Of a stretch of DNA of 38,041 bases, positions 23,327-32,272 are shown piece after piece; the stretch's first letter is position 1; each line of letters begins with the position of its first letter. Below the pieces are notes generated by a model. That model did not search any database. It had not been told where the DNA came from and was given only the letters and a program-made list of their open reading frames with translations. Source of the stretch: an uncultured Chitinophagaceae bacterium (GTDB lineage Bacteria; Bacteroidota; Bacteroidia; Chitinophagales; Chitinophagaceae); assembly GCA_937858715.1 (NCBI GenBank), contig CALLZY010000266.1, positions 1 through 38,041 of the forward strand, in the 5' to 3' direction. The position numbers and the translations under genes were made by a program.

Positions 23327-24034
23327 TTATAAAGTTGCTGCAGTTTCTAAAGCGAGTTGCATCATAGGCAGCAGAGCCGTTTCCCGCTGATTAGCTGAAA
23401 TTTTTTCATGGGTCGGAATAACATCGGATACAGTTAATATGGTGGCAGCTGTTTTCCCAAGATATTGTGCATTGGCAAAAAGTGCAAACGCTTCCATCTC
23501 TACGGCCAGGCACTTATTTTCTTTAGCCACTTTCGGTATTTTGCCATCCTTCCGGTAAAAAATATCGCTGGAGTGTATGTTACAATGTTTTAGTTTGATA
23601 TCAAGTTCTTTTGCAGTCTTTTTGATAGTTTTATAAGCTTTTCCCTGGTGCCGGATAACGCTATCCTTTATACCCCAGGAGTATTTTGCGAATGTGGATT
23701 CACTGCAGGCACTGTCAGCATTTATCAGGTCAAACAGTTTCAAATCTTTGGTATAAGCACCGCAGGTGCCAATACGGATGATAGTTTCCACCTCGTATTC
23801 AGTAAACAATTCGTAAGAATAGATGCCGATTGACGGGCAACCCATGCCGCTGGCACCTACAGTCAGTTCTTTTCCTTTGTATGTTCCGGTATAGTAAAAG
23901 GCATTTCTTGTTTTACTAACCAGTTTCGCATCTTTCAAAAATTTATTCGCTATATATTTTGCCCGAAGCGGGTCTCCTGCCAGTAAAACTGTCTTTGCAA
24001 TTTCTCCTTTCTGTGCACTGATATGAATACTCAT
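23327..24034 (-). CDS. deoD: purine nucleoside phosphorylase, DeoD type
   Basis: Starting at 24034 (MSIHISAQKGEIA) the protein has 235 residues, the usual length of hexameric DeoD. It phosphorolyses purine nucleosides to free base and (deoxy)ribose 1-phosphate in salvage. Visible motifs are the phosphate-binding LLAGDPLRAKYIA, GASGMGCPSIGIYSYEL, IRIGTCGAY, VEMEAFALFA (ribose-binding) and TVSDVIPT with the catalytic Asp. The upstream frame to 24055 adds seven unconvincing residues. The 126-bp gap to hutU contains a plus-strand TATATTTG (24042-24049) that could serve hutU. Confidence 0.94.
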   Translation of the reverse strand: MSIHISAQKGEIAKTVLLAGDPLRAKYIANKFLKDAKLVSKTRNAFYYTGTYKGKELTVGASGMGCPSIGIYSYELFTEYEVETIIRIGTCGAYTKDLKLFDLINADSACSESTFAKYSWGIKDSVIRHQGKAYKTIKKTAKELDIKLKHCNIHSSDIFYRKDGKIPKVAKENKCLAVEMEAFALFANAQYLGKTAATILTVSDVIPTHEKISANQRETALLPMMQLALETAATL

Positions 24035-24160
24035 AGTTAAATATATTTGAATCAACGAAGATATTTAATTTGAAACAGAATAACGACTTTTGCGGTACTT
24101 TAAGATATACGGTAAAACTTCAAAGACCGTTGTAAAAATCTGTTACATTAAATAATTATT

Positions 24161-25873
24161 ATGACAACGATTGCCCGCCATTACGACCCGCTAAAATATA
24201 AAACCCCGACCGGCAACATACTTACCTGCAAGGGATGGATACAGGAAGCTGCCTTGCGGATGCTGTTGAACAACCTGAATCCTGAAGTAGCAGAAAGACC
24301 TGAAGATCTGATTGTATATGGTGGCCGCGGAAAAGCAGCCCGCAGCTTTGAGGCTCTTGATGATATTTTAGCTGCACTAAAAGTTCTGGAGAACGATGAA
24401 TCATTGCTCATTCAGTCTGGCAAGCCCGTTGGCATTTTGAAAACACATAAAGATGCTCCCCGTGTCCTTATCAGCAACAGCCAGTTGGTACCCAAATGGG
24501 CGACCTGGGAACATTTTGATGAACTGGAGAAAAAAGGCCTGATGATGTACGGGCAAATGACTGCCGGAAGCTGGATATACATCGGTAGCCAGGGCATTGT
24601 TCAGGGCACTTATGAAACCTACGCCGCCGCCGCCGATAAACACTTTGGAGGCACATTAAGAGGAACATTAAACGTTACTGCTGGTTTGGGAGGCATGGGA
24701 GGTGCACAACCGCTTGCCATTACAATGAACGAAGGAGTTGCATTGATTGCTGAAGTGGAAGAGTGGCGTATTGACAAACGTATTGAAACGAAATACCTTG
24801 ACGAAAAATATACTGATATTGATGAAGCAATTGATGCAGCTATTAGGTATAAGGCTGAAGGTAAAGGGAAAAGCATAGGTGTGCTGTGCAACGCCGTCCA
24901 TTTACTGGAAAGATTAATAGAAAGAAATATTATTCCTGATACACTAACAGATCAAACCAGTGCCCACGACCCGCTGATTGGTTATTGGCCGCATGAGCTA
25001 AGCTATGAGCAGGCAAAACAGTTAAGAGTGCAAGACCCGCAGCAGTATATCGAATACAGCTATCGTAGTATGTACCGCCATGTTCAACTCATGCTGCAAC
25101 TGATGGATAAAGGTGCTATTACCTTCGACTACGGAAACAACATCCGGGCAAGAGCCCAGGAGTTTGAGCAGCAAAACGGCACTGGCTTACGTTTAACGGC
25201 ACATGATTGTTTTGCATTTCCAGGCTTTGTACCTGCATACATCCGTCCTCTGTTCTGCGAGGGAAAAGGGCCGTTTCGCTGGGCAGCATTGAGTGGAGAC
25301 CCGGCAGATATTGCTGTAACAGATGAAGTTATAATGAACCTGTTTCCAGAAAACAAAGGCATGATTCGCTGGATGAAAATGGCGAAAGAAAGAATTGCTT
25401 TCCAGGGGTTGCCTGCCCGTATTTGCTGGCTTGGACAAGGCGAAAGGGAAAAGGCTGGTTTTGCATTTAACGAACTGGTTAGAACAGGAAAGGTAAAAGC
25501 CCCGATTGTTATTGGCCGGGACCATCTCGATACAGGCTCGGTGGCTTCGCCTAACAGGGAAACAGAATCTATGCTGGATGGCAGCGATGCAGTGGCCGAT
25601 TGGCCATTATTGAATGCACTGGTGAATACCGCTGGTGGTGCAAGTTGGGTTTCACTGCACCATGGCGGAGGTGTAGGAATGGGTTACAGCATACATGCAG
25701 GTATGGTGATTGTTGCAGATGGAAGCGATGATGCTGATGCAAGATTAAAAAGGGTATTGCGCAACGACCCCGGTATGGGAGTCATCCGCCATGCAGATGC
25801 GGGGTATGAGATAGCTAAGACAACAGCAAAGACTCACAATCTGAATATTTCCGATAAAGTCAGGCAAGTTTAG
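24161..25873 (+). CDS. hutU: urocanate hydratase
   Basis: The 570-residue enzyme adds water to urocanate to form imidazolonepropionate, step two of histidine degradation, using tightly bound NAD as electrophile. The NAD-binding glycine-rich stretch [12 protein letters not shown] lies at ~178-189. CWLGQGER contains the active-site cysteine (~Cys422). [18 protein letters not shown] and [15 protein letters not shown] are near-invariant family signatures. The length agrees with the bacterial enzyme (~556). No hutH, hutI or hutG gene is in the window, so it stands alone here. A possible -7 box lies at 24042-24049, ~110 nt upstream. Confidence 0.96.
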   Translation: MTTIARHYDPLKYKTPTGNILTCKGWIQEAALRMLLNNLNPEVAERPEDLIVYGGRGKAARSFEALDDILAALKVLENDESLLIQSGKPVGILKTHKDAPRVLISNSQLVPKWATWEHFDELEKKGLMMYGQMTAGSWIYIGSQGIVQGTYETYAAAADKHFGGTLRGTLNVTAGLGGMGGAQPLAITMNEGVALIAEVEEWRIDKRIETKYLDEKYTDIDEAIDAAIRYKAEGKGKSIGVLCNAVHLLERLIERNIIPDTLTDQTSAHDPLIGYWPHELSYEQAKQLRVQDPQQYIEYSYRSMYRHVQLMLQLMDKGAITFDYGNNIRARAQEFEQQNGTGLRLTAHDCFAFPGFVPAYIRPLFCEGKGPFRWAALSGDPADIAVTDEVIMNLFPENKGMIRWMKMAKERIAFQGLPARICWLGQGEREKAGFAFNELVRTGKVKAPIVIGRDHLDTGSVASPNRETESMLDGSDAVADWPLLNALVNTAGGASWVSLHHGGGVGMGYSIHAGMVIVADGSDDADARLKRVLRNDPGMGVIRHADAGYEIAKTTAKTHNLNISDKVRQV

Positions 25874-25975
25874 TACAGCAGGATTATTTCTTATGACGGT
25901 TACTTAATCTGAAAGCCAGTGAAAATTTATCAGAATAGTATTTCGCAGGCTAAATATTCAGTCATAGAAAAAAAA

Positions 25976-26005
25976 TTTGCTGAATAAATAATTCTTTTAC
26001 CTTTG
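25976..26005 (+). promoter_or_regulatory. orphan promoter in the hutU-peptidase gap
   Basis: TTTG (25976-25979), 18 nt, TACCTTTG (25998-26005): a close match to the consensus with no coding sequence downstream before a terminator at 26041-26070. Confidence 0.55.
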
Positions 26006-26008
26006 ACT

Positions 26009-26070
26009 CAGAATTTTCATAGGATAAGGTTTAAAAAACGGGGCTGGTTTCTACCAGCCCTTCTTTTTTT
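26009..26070 (+). ncRNA. candidate ~60-nt small RNA
   Basis: The segment between the orphan promoter and a strong terminator would be transcribed as about 62 nt. It contains no ATG-started frame. The 3' half is the terminator stem GGGCTGGT/ACCAGCCC plus a T-run; the 5' half is A/T-rich and unstructured, as in many small regulatory RNAs. It could instead be just the hutU terminator, with the promoter match being chance. The rest of the 316-bp gap (25874-26189) contains the minus-strand peptidase terminator and nothing else that I see. Confidence 0.35.
26041..26070 (+). terminator. strong intrinsic terminator
   Basis: GGGCTGGT (26041-26048) / ACCAGCCC (26053-26060), a 4-nt loop and a T-rich tail to 26070. 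It ends hutU transcription, the candidate small RNA, or both. Confidence 0.88.
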
Positions 26071-26118
26071 CAATTGTCAGAACCAGAGACATTCACATAC
26101 CGGTACTCCGGAATCTCA

Positions 26119-26162
26119 AAAAAAAACTGGCATAATCTACCTTCTGATTAAATTATGCCAGT
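26119..26162 (-). terminator. terminator of the M13 peptidase gene
   Basis: ACTGGCATAAT (26126-26136) and ATTATGCCAGT (26152-26162) form an 11-bp perfect stem with a 15-nt loop. On the minus strand it is followed by T8 (the complement of 26119-26126). It begins 27 nt after the stop codon. Confidence 0.85.
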
Positions 26163-26189
26163 AATTGTTAAGCTGGTATTCATTCTGGG

Positions 26190-28223
26190 TTACCAAATTC
26201 TCACCCGCAGACTATCAGCCCGGTACATCTTATCGCCAGGCTTAATGTTGAAAGCAGTATAAAACTCATCTACATCCACAAATGGGCCATTAACACGGTA
26301 TTTGGCAGGTGAGTGTACATCCGTAAGCAACTGGTTGCGAAGGCTTTCATCACGGGTATGTCCGAGCCAGCCTAATGCGTAACCGCAGAAATACCTTTGG
26401 AGTGGCGTAAGTCCAGCCACAGTTTTATTTGCTTTATATTCTTCCGTTTTCTTGTATGCTTCAAGACCAAGAAGAATGCCACCAAGGTCAGCTATATTTT
26501 CACCCAAAGTAGCTTTTCCGTTGATATTGTATCCCGGGAGAGGCTCATACTCGTCAAACTGTTTTACCATTACTGCCGCCTTTTTGTTGAACATTTCTTC
26601 ATCATTGGCACTCCACCAGCTAACTAAATTGCCTTTAGCATCGAACTGACGACCCTCATCATCAAAGCCATGGGTAATTTCATGTCCGATGGTGGAAGCC
26701 CCTGCATAGCCATACACTGTGGCATCATCCAATTCTTCATCCCTGTATCCCGGAACAGTGAAAATTCCAGCTGGTAACACAATCTCGTTATTAGAGGGGT
26801 TGTAATAAGCATTATAAGTTTGCGGGTACATATCCCATTCGTCACGGTCAACCGGTTTGCCCAGTTTATTAATGTTGTAATTATGCCACCACAGGTTTGC
26901 ATTAATGAGGTTTTGCAGATAACTTTCTTTCCCTATTTGCATAGTGCTGAAATCTTTCCATTTATCAGGATAACCAACTTTCTTCTTAATGGCAGCCAGT
27001 TTAGTATAAGCTTTCTGCTTTGTGCTGTCACTCATCCAGTCTAATTTCCCGATTCTTGTTTTTAATGCAGCACGGACAGCCTCCACCATATCTTCATACC
27101 TTTTTTTGGCTTTCTCGTTGAAAAATTCTTTTACATACAATTGTCCCAGCATTTCGCCCATTACATTTTCTGATGATTGCACCATCCGTTTCCACCGTGG
27201 TTTTCTCTCATTTGCACCGCTGAAGAGTTTGCTGAACTCGAATGAAGCCACTCCGAACTTATCCGGCAATGCACCAGAGAAATCACTGATAAGATTGAAC
27301 TTAACATAGCTTTTCCAATCCTGCAGAGGTACTGTTTTCAACAGTTTATCTAGAATACTGAAAAATTCGGGCTGGCCTACAATAACAGAGTCAATTTTAG
27401 TTACGCCTGTTGCTGCTAAAAAAGCCGGCCAGTCAATGCTGCTGTTTGTTTTTCCAAGGTCGGCAACGGCAATCTTATTGTAGTTGCGATATGGATCCCG
27501 CAGATCGGCCAGTTTACGGCTTGACTGTGCCAGTTTGGTTTCCAGGCCGAGAATATTCTTTGCTGCCGCAGCTGCAGAGGCTGTATCATCACCAGCCATT
27601 GTAAGTATTGTTTTGATATACTTTACATACTGGTTCCTGATATTTACTGTGGCACTGTCTGTTTTGAAATAGTATTCTCTTTCGGGAAGACCAATGCCTC
27701 CCTGCCATAATTTATATGCCATCACTTCACTGTTCTTATCGTCCTGTGTTACATAGTTACTGAACAGTGTGGAAGAGCCCATTTTTTTCAATTCAGCAAC
27801 AGTGGCTACGAGGGACTTTACATCGTTTATACTGTCAATTTTACTGAGCCAGGGTTGAATCGGTTTTAACCCATCAGCCTCAATTTTTGCACTGTCCATA
27901 GCCATTGTCCAGAAATCCCCGATTTTTTGCTCAGGTGTTCCTGAAGCAGCGCTGGATTTAGCGGCAGCATCTGAAATTTCACGAAGCCGTTTCAGGTTTT
28001 CTTCAATAACCAGGTTTCCGATTCCCCAGGAAGACTGTTCACCAGGAATGGGATTATTCTTAATCCATCCGCCGTTGGCATATTGGAAGAAATCATCCGC
28101 TGGTTTTGCCGAAGAATCAATATTAACAGCAAGCGCATCTGGTTTTGTGGCTGTTTTTGTTTTGCAGGAAAAAAGCGTTGCACCGAAGGCAACAGCCATT
28201 AAAAAGGAAAGAACGGGTTTCAT
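26190..28223 (-). CDS. M13 family metallopeptidase lipoprotein (PepO/neprilysin-like)
   Basis: From the ATG at 28223 the protein has 677 residues. MKPVLSFLMAVAFGATLFSC is a lipoprotein signal with Cys20, so it is probably anchored in the outer membrane. The M13 N-terminal domain begins at PADDFFQYANGGW (~45-57). The zinc site is HEITH (His514, Glu515, His518) with the third ligand in GENIADLGG (Glu575, Asp579); NAYYNPSNNEIVLPAGI and the final VNGPFVDVDEFYTAFN are also typical. Members cleave oligopeptides of up to ~40 residues on the amino side of hydrophobic residues. The length matches the family (~650-700). It is monocistronic with its own terminator. Confidence 0.94.
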   Translation of the reverse strand: MKPVLSFLMAVAFGATLFSCKTKTATKPDALAVNIDSSAKPADDFFQYANGGWIKNNPIPGEQSSWGIGNLVIEENLKRLREISDAAAKSSAASGTPEQKIGDFWTMAMDSAKIEADGLKPIQPWLSKIDSINDVKSLVATVAELKKMGSSTLFSNYVTQDDKNSEVMAYKLWQGGIGLPEREYYFKTDSATVNIRNQYVKYIKTILTMAGDDTASAAAAAKNILGLETKLAQSSRKLADLRDPYRNYNKIAVADLGKTNSSIDWPAFLAATGVTKIDSVIVGQPEFFSILDKLLKTVPLQDWKSYVKFNLISDFSGALPDKFGVASFEFSKLFSGANERKPRWKRMVQSSENVMGEMLGQLYVKEFFNEKAKKRYEDMVEAVRAALKTRIGKLDWMSDSTKQKAYTKLAAIKKKVGYPDKWKDFSTMQIGKESYLQNLINANLWWHNYNINKLGKPVDRDEWDMYPQTYNAYYNPSNNEIVLPAGIFTVPGYRDEELDDATVYGYAGASTIGHEITHGFDDEGRQFDAKGNLVSWWSANDEEMFNKKAAVMVKQFDEYEPLPGYNINGKATLGENIADLGGILLGLEAYKKTEEYKANKTVAGLTPLQRYFCGYALGWLGHTRDESLRNQLLTDVHSPAKYRVNGPFVDVDEFYTAFNIKPGDKMYRADSLRVRIW

Positions 28224-28332
28224 AACAAAGTATTTAAACACCGAAAGTAAATATTCTGACTTGTGGAAAGAAAAATATGTGACAAGTGGCCTGATAATTG
28301 TTGCAACAAAATTTTAACAAAGTGATTTTACG

Positions 28333-28363
28333 TTGACAATAAAAAAATGATGACCTACCTTTG
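28333..28363 (+). promoter_or_regulatory. promoter of the DUF6089 gene
   Basis: TTG (28333-28335), 20 nt, TACCTTTG (28356-28363), ending 22 nt before the ATG at 28386. It supports the start at 28386, because the earlier in-frame ATG at 28347 lies upstream of the -7 box. Confidence 0.7.
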
Positions 28364-28385
28364 TTCCCATATCCAGCCATCTTAT

Positions 28386-29243
28386 ATGAAAAAGTTGATT
28401 TTAACCGTCCTGATTTTTTCTGTTTCTGTTGCTGCTTTTTCGCAGCGAATTCACATTGGAGTTTTTGGAGGTGCTGCAGCCTATAATGGAGACCTGACAG
28501 AAGAATTATTCCCTAAAAAAGTAACAAATGGGGCCCTTGGTCTTACCGTTAACTACGAAGTAACAGACCAGATTATTGTAAGGCTGGGCGGAACTTATGC
28601 TATTGTAGGCGGTGCCGACAGGTTCAGCAAAGACACATCAAGACAAGTAAGAAACCTTGCATTTGAAACCATGCTGATTGAAGGCAGTCTTGTAGGCGAA
28701 TATTATCTCTTTAATCTTTATGAAAGGAGAATTTCACCTTATGCTTTTGCCGGATTCGCAGTTTACAGTTTCAATCCTTATGCTTATAATAATGGACAGA
28801 AGGTTTTTTTAAACCCTCTTAGCACTGAAGGACAGGGACTTTCCGGATATCCTGACCGTAAACCTTACAGCCTCACCCAACTCGCCATCCCTTTTGGTGG
28901 TGGAGTGAAATTTGCCCTGACAGAAAATCTAAGAATAGGTATTGAGGGTGGGTTGCGAAAACTTTTTACAGATTATTTAGATGATGTGAGCACAAACTAC
29001 GTAGATGCCACAGAATTGCTTGCAGCCAAAGGGCAATTGGCTGTAGATATGAGTTATCGTGGCGATGAGACTATTGGAAGCCCTTTTTATCCATCAAAGG
29101 GAACACAAAGGGGCAGCCCTAAAGCCAAAGACTATTATTATTTTACAGGATTACATCTTACTTACAAGATTGGTTCTGCAAGCGGAGGTTATGGTCGTGG
29201 CATAAAGGGAGGAGGAAGAACAGGTTGTCCCAATGTTTATTAA
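28386..29243 (+). CDS. DUF6089-like outer-membrane beta-barrel protein
   Basis: The 285-residue protein begins with a signal peptide (MKKLILTVLIFSVSVAAFSQ). The strand pattern and the opening IGVFGGAAAYNGDLTE, then VRLGGTYAIVGGADRF, LVGEYYLFNLYERRISPYAFAG, AIPFGGGVKFAL and RIGIEGGLRKLFTDYLDDVS, match my memory of the DUF6089 family of Bacteroidota outer-membrane barrels. It ends in a barrel strand followed by a Gly-rich basic tail (YGRGIKGGGRTGC) that carries a terminal cysteine. The function is not established. It has its own promoter and lies 80 bp before the UbiD gene. Confidence 0.82.
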   Translation: MKKLILTVLIFSVSVAAFSQRIHIGVFGGAAAYNGDLTEELFPKKVTNGALGLTVNYEVTDQIIVRLGGTYAIVGGADRFSKDTSRQVRNLAFETMLIEGSLVGEYYLFNLYERRISPYAFAGFAVYSFNPYAYNNGQKVFLNPLSTEGQGLSGYPDRKPYSLTQLAIPFGGGVKFALTENLRIGIEGGLRKLFTDYLDDVSTNYVDATELLAAKGQLAVDMSYRGDETIGSPFYPSKGTQRGSPKAKDYYYFTGLHLTYKIGSASGGYGRGIKGGGRTGCPNVY

Positions 29244-29323
29244 ATCATTCCGTTTCCCGAACAATTACTCACAGGCGGTGTTGTACCTTCGCAATCCCTG
29301 CATCTAAAGGGATTATATCAAAT

Positions 29324-31282
29324 ATGGCCTGGAAAAATCAACAGCATTTTATTGAAGCGTTGGAAAAAGCCGGAGAACTGCTCCGTATCAAAACATATGT
29401 TAACCCCGAACTTGAGATAGCAGAAATAACCGATCGCATCAGCAAATCAGGAAATGGTGGAAAAGCCTTGTTATTTGAAAACACCGGATATGATTTTCCT
29501 GTGCTGATGAATGCCTATGGCAGCGAGAAGAGAATGTGTATGGCACTGGGTGTAAATCATCTTGATGATATCACAAAAGAAATTGAAGGCCTTTTTCATC
29601 TTCTGAGTTCACCAAAAGAAAGTATAGTTGACAAACTGAAATTGCTGCCGAAGCTTAGTCAGTTTGCCAGCTGGATGCCCAAGGTAAAAAAGGGCAGGGG
29701 AGAATGCCAGGCAGTAGTGATGGAAAACCCTGATATTACCAAACTGCCGGTAATTAAATGCTGGCCAAAAGACGGCGGCCCGTTTGTTACACTTCCTGTT
29801 ATACATACAAAAGACCCAAACACCAGCAGCCGAAATGTGGGAATGTACCGTATGCAGGTATTTGGCCCGGCGCTTACTGGTATGCACTGGCATAAACACA
29901 AAGTATCGGCAAAGCATTTCGCAGAATACAAAAAGCTAAACAGAAAGATGCCGGTAGCCGTTGCCTTAGGTGGCGACCCTGCTTATGCTTATTCAGCCAC
30001 GGCACCGTTACCCGAAAATGTGGACGAATACATGCTGGCAGGTTTTCTGCGTAAGAAGAAAGTGGAACTTGTAAAATGTATTACACAATCTGAAATTGAA
30101 GTGCCTGCTGATGCTGATTTTGTTATTGAAGGATATGTTGATCCCGGCGACGAACTGATTTGGGAGGGGCCTTTTGGCGACCATACCGGCTATTATTCAT
30201 TGCCTGACTGGTATCCTAAGTTTCATATCACAGCAATTACACACAAAAGAAGTGCGGTTTATCCAGCAACTATTGTTGGCATCCCGCCACAAGAAGATGC
30301 CTGGCTTGGTAAGGCCACTGAAAGGATCTTCCTTGCTCCAATAAAGATGACAATGGTACCAGAAATAACAGATATGGATATGCCGGTAGAAGGAGTATTT
30401 CATAATCTTGTTATTACGCAGATTAAGAAAGATTATGCAGGACAGGGACAAAAAGTGATGAATGCAATGTGGGGTGCCGGACAAATGATGTTCAATAAGA
30501 TATTGGTATTAACCTCCCCAAGCCCCTCCAAAGGAGGAGCTTTAGACTCTCCAAAGATTTCAGACTATGAAGAATTGGCCAGGGATATTTTCAAAAACCT
30601 GAACCCGGCAACAGATATTTATTTCTCTACAGGACCGATGGATGTGCTTGACCATAGTTGCAGTAAACTGGGCTTTGGTGGCAAAATGTGTATTGACGGA
30701 ACGTATAAGTTTGAAGAAGAAAAAGAAGATGGATATGAGCAGTCCGCAGTGAATTGTAAATGGGGAGAATCCTTGCTGACAGAAAGATTCAAAGAGATTA
30801 AATCTGTGAACGTTTCACTTCTAAAAAAAGATATTCCTTGTCTTGTAATTTCTGTTGAAAAAAACCGGCCTGGGCATATTAAAGAATTGCATGAACAGCT
30901 TTGTTCGCTACCAGAAATTGCCGGTATTAAAATTATATTGTACGTAGAACATACTGTTGATGCAAATGATTTGCCGGTGGCATTGTGGCGCTTCTGCAAC
31001 AATCTCGACCCGAAGAGGGATAATTATCTTGCTAAAAGACCGGCCAACAATCAACAGCCAACTGTCAACGGCTACACTTCCTGCATGGGCCTTGATGGTA
31101 CACGGAAAACAAAAGAGTTAGACGGTTTTCAGCGGGATTGGCCAAATATTATCGTCGCAGATGATGCCACTATTAACTCAGTTGATGAAAAATGGGAAAA
31201 ATTAGAAATTGGAGCATTTATTCCATCGCCTTCATTAAAGTTCAAAAACCAGATATATGGAACTGAGGCAGTAGTGGAGTAA
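29324..31282 (+). CDS. UbiD-family decarboxylase with an inserted palindromic repeat
   Basis: The start at 29324 (MAWKNQQHFIEALEKAG) is the family N-terminus; the frame extends upstream to 29225 but overlaps the previous gene. The 652-residue protein belongs to the UbiD family of prenylated-FMN (de)carboxylases. NVGMYRMQVFGP...GMHWHKHK and EGPFGDHTGYYS carry the cofactor and catalytic Arg/Glu regions. In Bacteroidota such proteins are usually annotated as menaquinone biosynthesis decarboxylases; the substrate is not proven and no ubiX is present. Residues ~397-411 (TSPSPSKGGALDSPK) are encoded by a repeat-like palindrome at 30512-30556 and look inserted. A TACCTTCG at 29284-29291 may be the -7 box. 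Confidence 0.88.
   Translation: MAWKNQQHFIEALEKAGELLRIKTYVNPELEIAEITDRISKSGNGGKALLFENTGYDFPVLMNAYGSEKRMCMALGVNHLDDITKEIEGLFHLLSSPKESIVDKLKLLPKLSQFASWMPKVKKGRGECQAVVMENPDITKLPVIKCWPKDGGPFVTLPVIHTKDPNTSSRNVGMYRMQVFGPALTGMHWHKHKVSAKHFAEYKKLNRKMPVAVALGGDPAYAYSATAPLPENVDEYMLAGFLRKKKVELVKCITQSEIEVPADADFVIEGYVDPGDELIWEGPFGDHTGYYSLPDWYPKFHITAITHKRSAVYPATIVGIPPQEDAWLGKATERIFLAPIKMTMVPEITDMDMPVEGVFHNLVITQIKKDYAGQGQKVMNAMWGAGQMMFNKILVLTSPSPSKGGALDSPKISDYEELARDIFKNLNPATDIYFSTGPMDVLDHSCSKLGFGGKMCIDGTYKFEEEKEDGYEQSAVNCKWGESLLTERFKEIKSVNVSLLKKDIPCLVISVEKNRPGHIKELHEQLCSLPEIAGIKIILYVEHTVDANDLPVALWRFCNNLDPKRDNYLAKRPANNQQPTVNGYTSCMGLDGTRKTKELDGFQRDWPNIIVADDATINSVDEKWEKLEIGAFIPSPSLKFKNQIYGTEAVVE
30512..30556 (+). 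repeat. palindromic mini-repeat inserted within the UbiD gene
   Basis: GCCCCTCC (30522-30529), AAA, GGAGGAGC (30533-30540) is a near-perfect inverted repeat with one mismatch, flanked by ACCTCCCCA and TTTAGACTCTCC. This matches, from memory, a common Bacteroidota intergenic repeat (CTCCCCAA-CCCCTCC-AAA-GGAGGGG). It is in frame and adds about 15 residues in a surface-loop-like position, between the strand NKILVL and ISDYEELARD. Confidence 0.65.
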
Positions 31283-31347
31283 TGCAACCACTGAAAAAAG
31301 AAGCCTGTCTTTAAACTGATATTTTATTATTTTTCCAAAAATTGTAT

Positions 31348-32262
31348 ATGAAGAAATTAGGAACTGGTTTACTAATGGGACTGATGGCATTAACAAGTTG
31401 TGCACAGAAAGAAGAAACTGTAAAAGGCGATAAATCCTTGCTGTGGAAAATCAGCGGCAACGGACTTGAAAAGCCATCATACCTGTTTGGTACCATCCAT
31501 ATGCTATGTAAAGAAGATGCTAATCTCGGCGATAATATGATTAAGGCAATAAAGAATGCCGATGCCGTTTATCTGGAACTGGATATGGACAACCTCTTCG
31601 ACATGCTGAGTGTGATGAATAAGATGAATATGCAGAACGACACCACCCTGGCCGATCTGCTTACAGAGGATGAATATCAGAAGGTGAAGAAACTTTTTAC
31701 TGAAAAAAGTTCGTTGCTTCCCTTTTCTATGGTTGAAAAGTACAAACCGTTGCTTGCTTCTGCCATGCTGATGGAATCAACTATGGTTTGCGATGAACAG
31801 GTGGCAATGGAGCAATTAATAATGGAAGAAGCAAAGAAACATGGAAAATCCATTGAAGGAATGGAAACTACGGCCTACCAGATGAGCATTTTCGACAGTA
31901 TTCCATATAAGGTGCAGGCACAGGAACTGGTAAAAATGGTTAGTGAAGAAGGTAAAGAGGCAGATGGAGAAAAAGAACTGAAGGATATGATGGATGCTTA
32001 CAAAGAGCAGGACCTGAATAAACTTGGTGAGATGATATCGAAAAGTGATGCTGGAATGATGCAGTATGAAGATATATTGCTGAATAACCGCAATTATAAC
32101 TGGGTGGAGAAACTTAAAAAACTGATGCCCGGAAAATCGCTGGTGGTGGCTGTAGGTGCCGGACATCTGCCTGGTGATAAAGGGGTGATTAACCTTTTGC
32201 GCAAAGCAGGGTTTACTGTAACGCCAATTGCAAACAAAACCAAAAAGACAAGGGAGATATAA
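31348..32262 (+). CDS. TraB/GumN family lipoprotein
   Basis: The ATG at 31348 gives 304 residues. MKKLGTGLLMGLMALTSC is a lipoprotein signal with Cys18. The TraB/GumN domain spans nearly all of the rest: LLWKISGNGLEKPSYLFGTIHM with the GTxH motif, VYLELDMDN, and the C-terminal VAVGAGHLPGDKGVINLLRKAGF with the GxGHLxG motif. These conserved acidic and histidine residues have led to the proposal that the family are metal-dependent proteases (as in Tiki proteins). The central region is Met-rich and helical. The DUF2141 gene follows within ~10 bp and is likely co-transcribed. Confidence 0.88.
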   Translation: MKKLGTGLLMGLMALTSCAQKEETVKGDKSLLWKISGNGLEKPSYLFGTIHMLCKEDANLGDNMIKAIKNADAVYLELDMDNLFDMLSVMNKMNMQNDTTLADLLTEDEYQKVKKLFTEKSSLLPFSMVEKYKPLLASAMLMESTMVCDEQVAMEQLIMEEAKKHGKSIEGMETTAYQMSIFDSIPYKVQAQELVKMVSEEGKEADGEKELKDMMDAYKEQDLNKLGEMISKSDAGMMQYEDILLNNRNYNWVEKLKKLMPGKSLVVAVGAGHLPGDKGVINLLRKAGFTVTPIANKTKKTREI

Positions 32263-32272
32263 CCATTTACTT

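Noticed and set aside
29225-29323. Upstream extension of the UbiD ORF
   Set aside because: It overlaps the DUF6089 gene, includes the probable promoter, and the family N-terminus begins at the ATG 29324.
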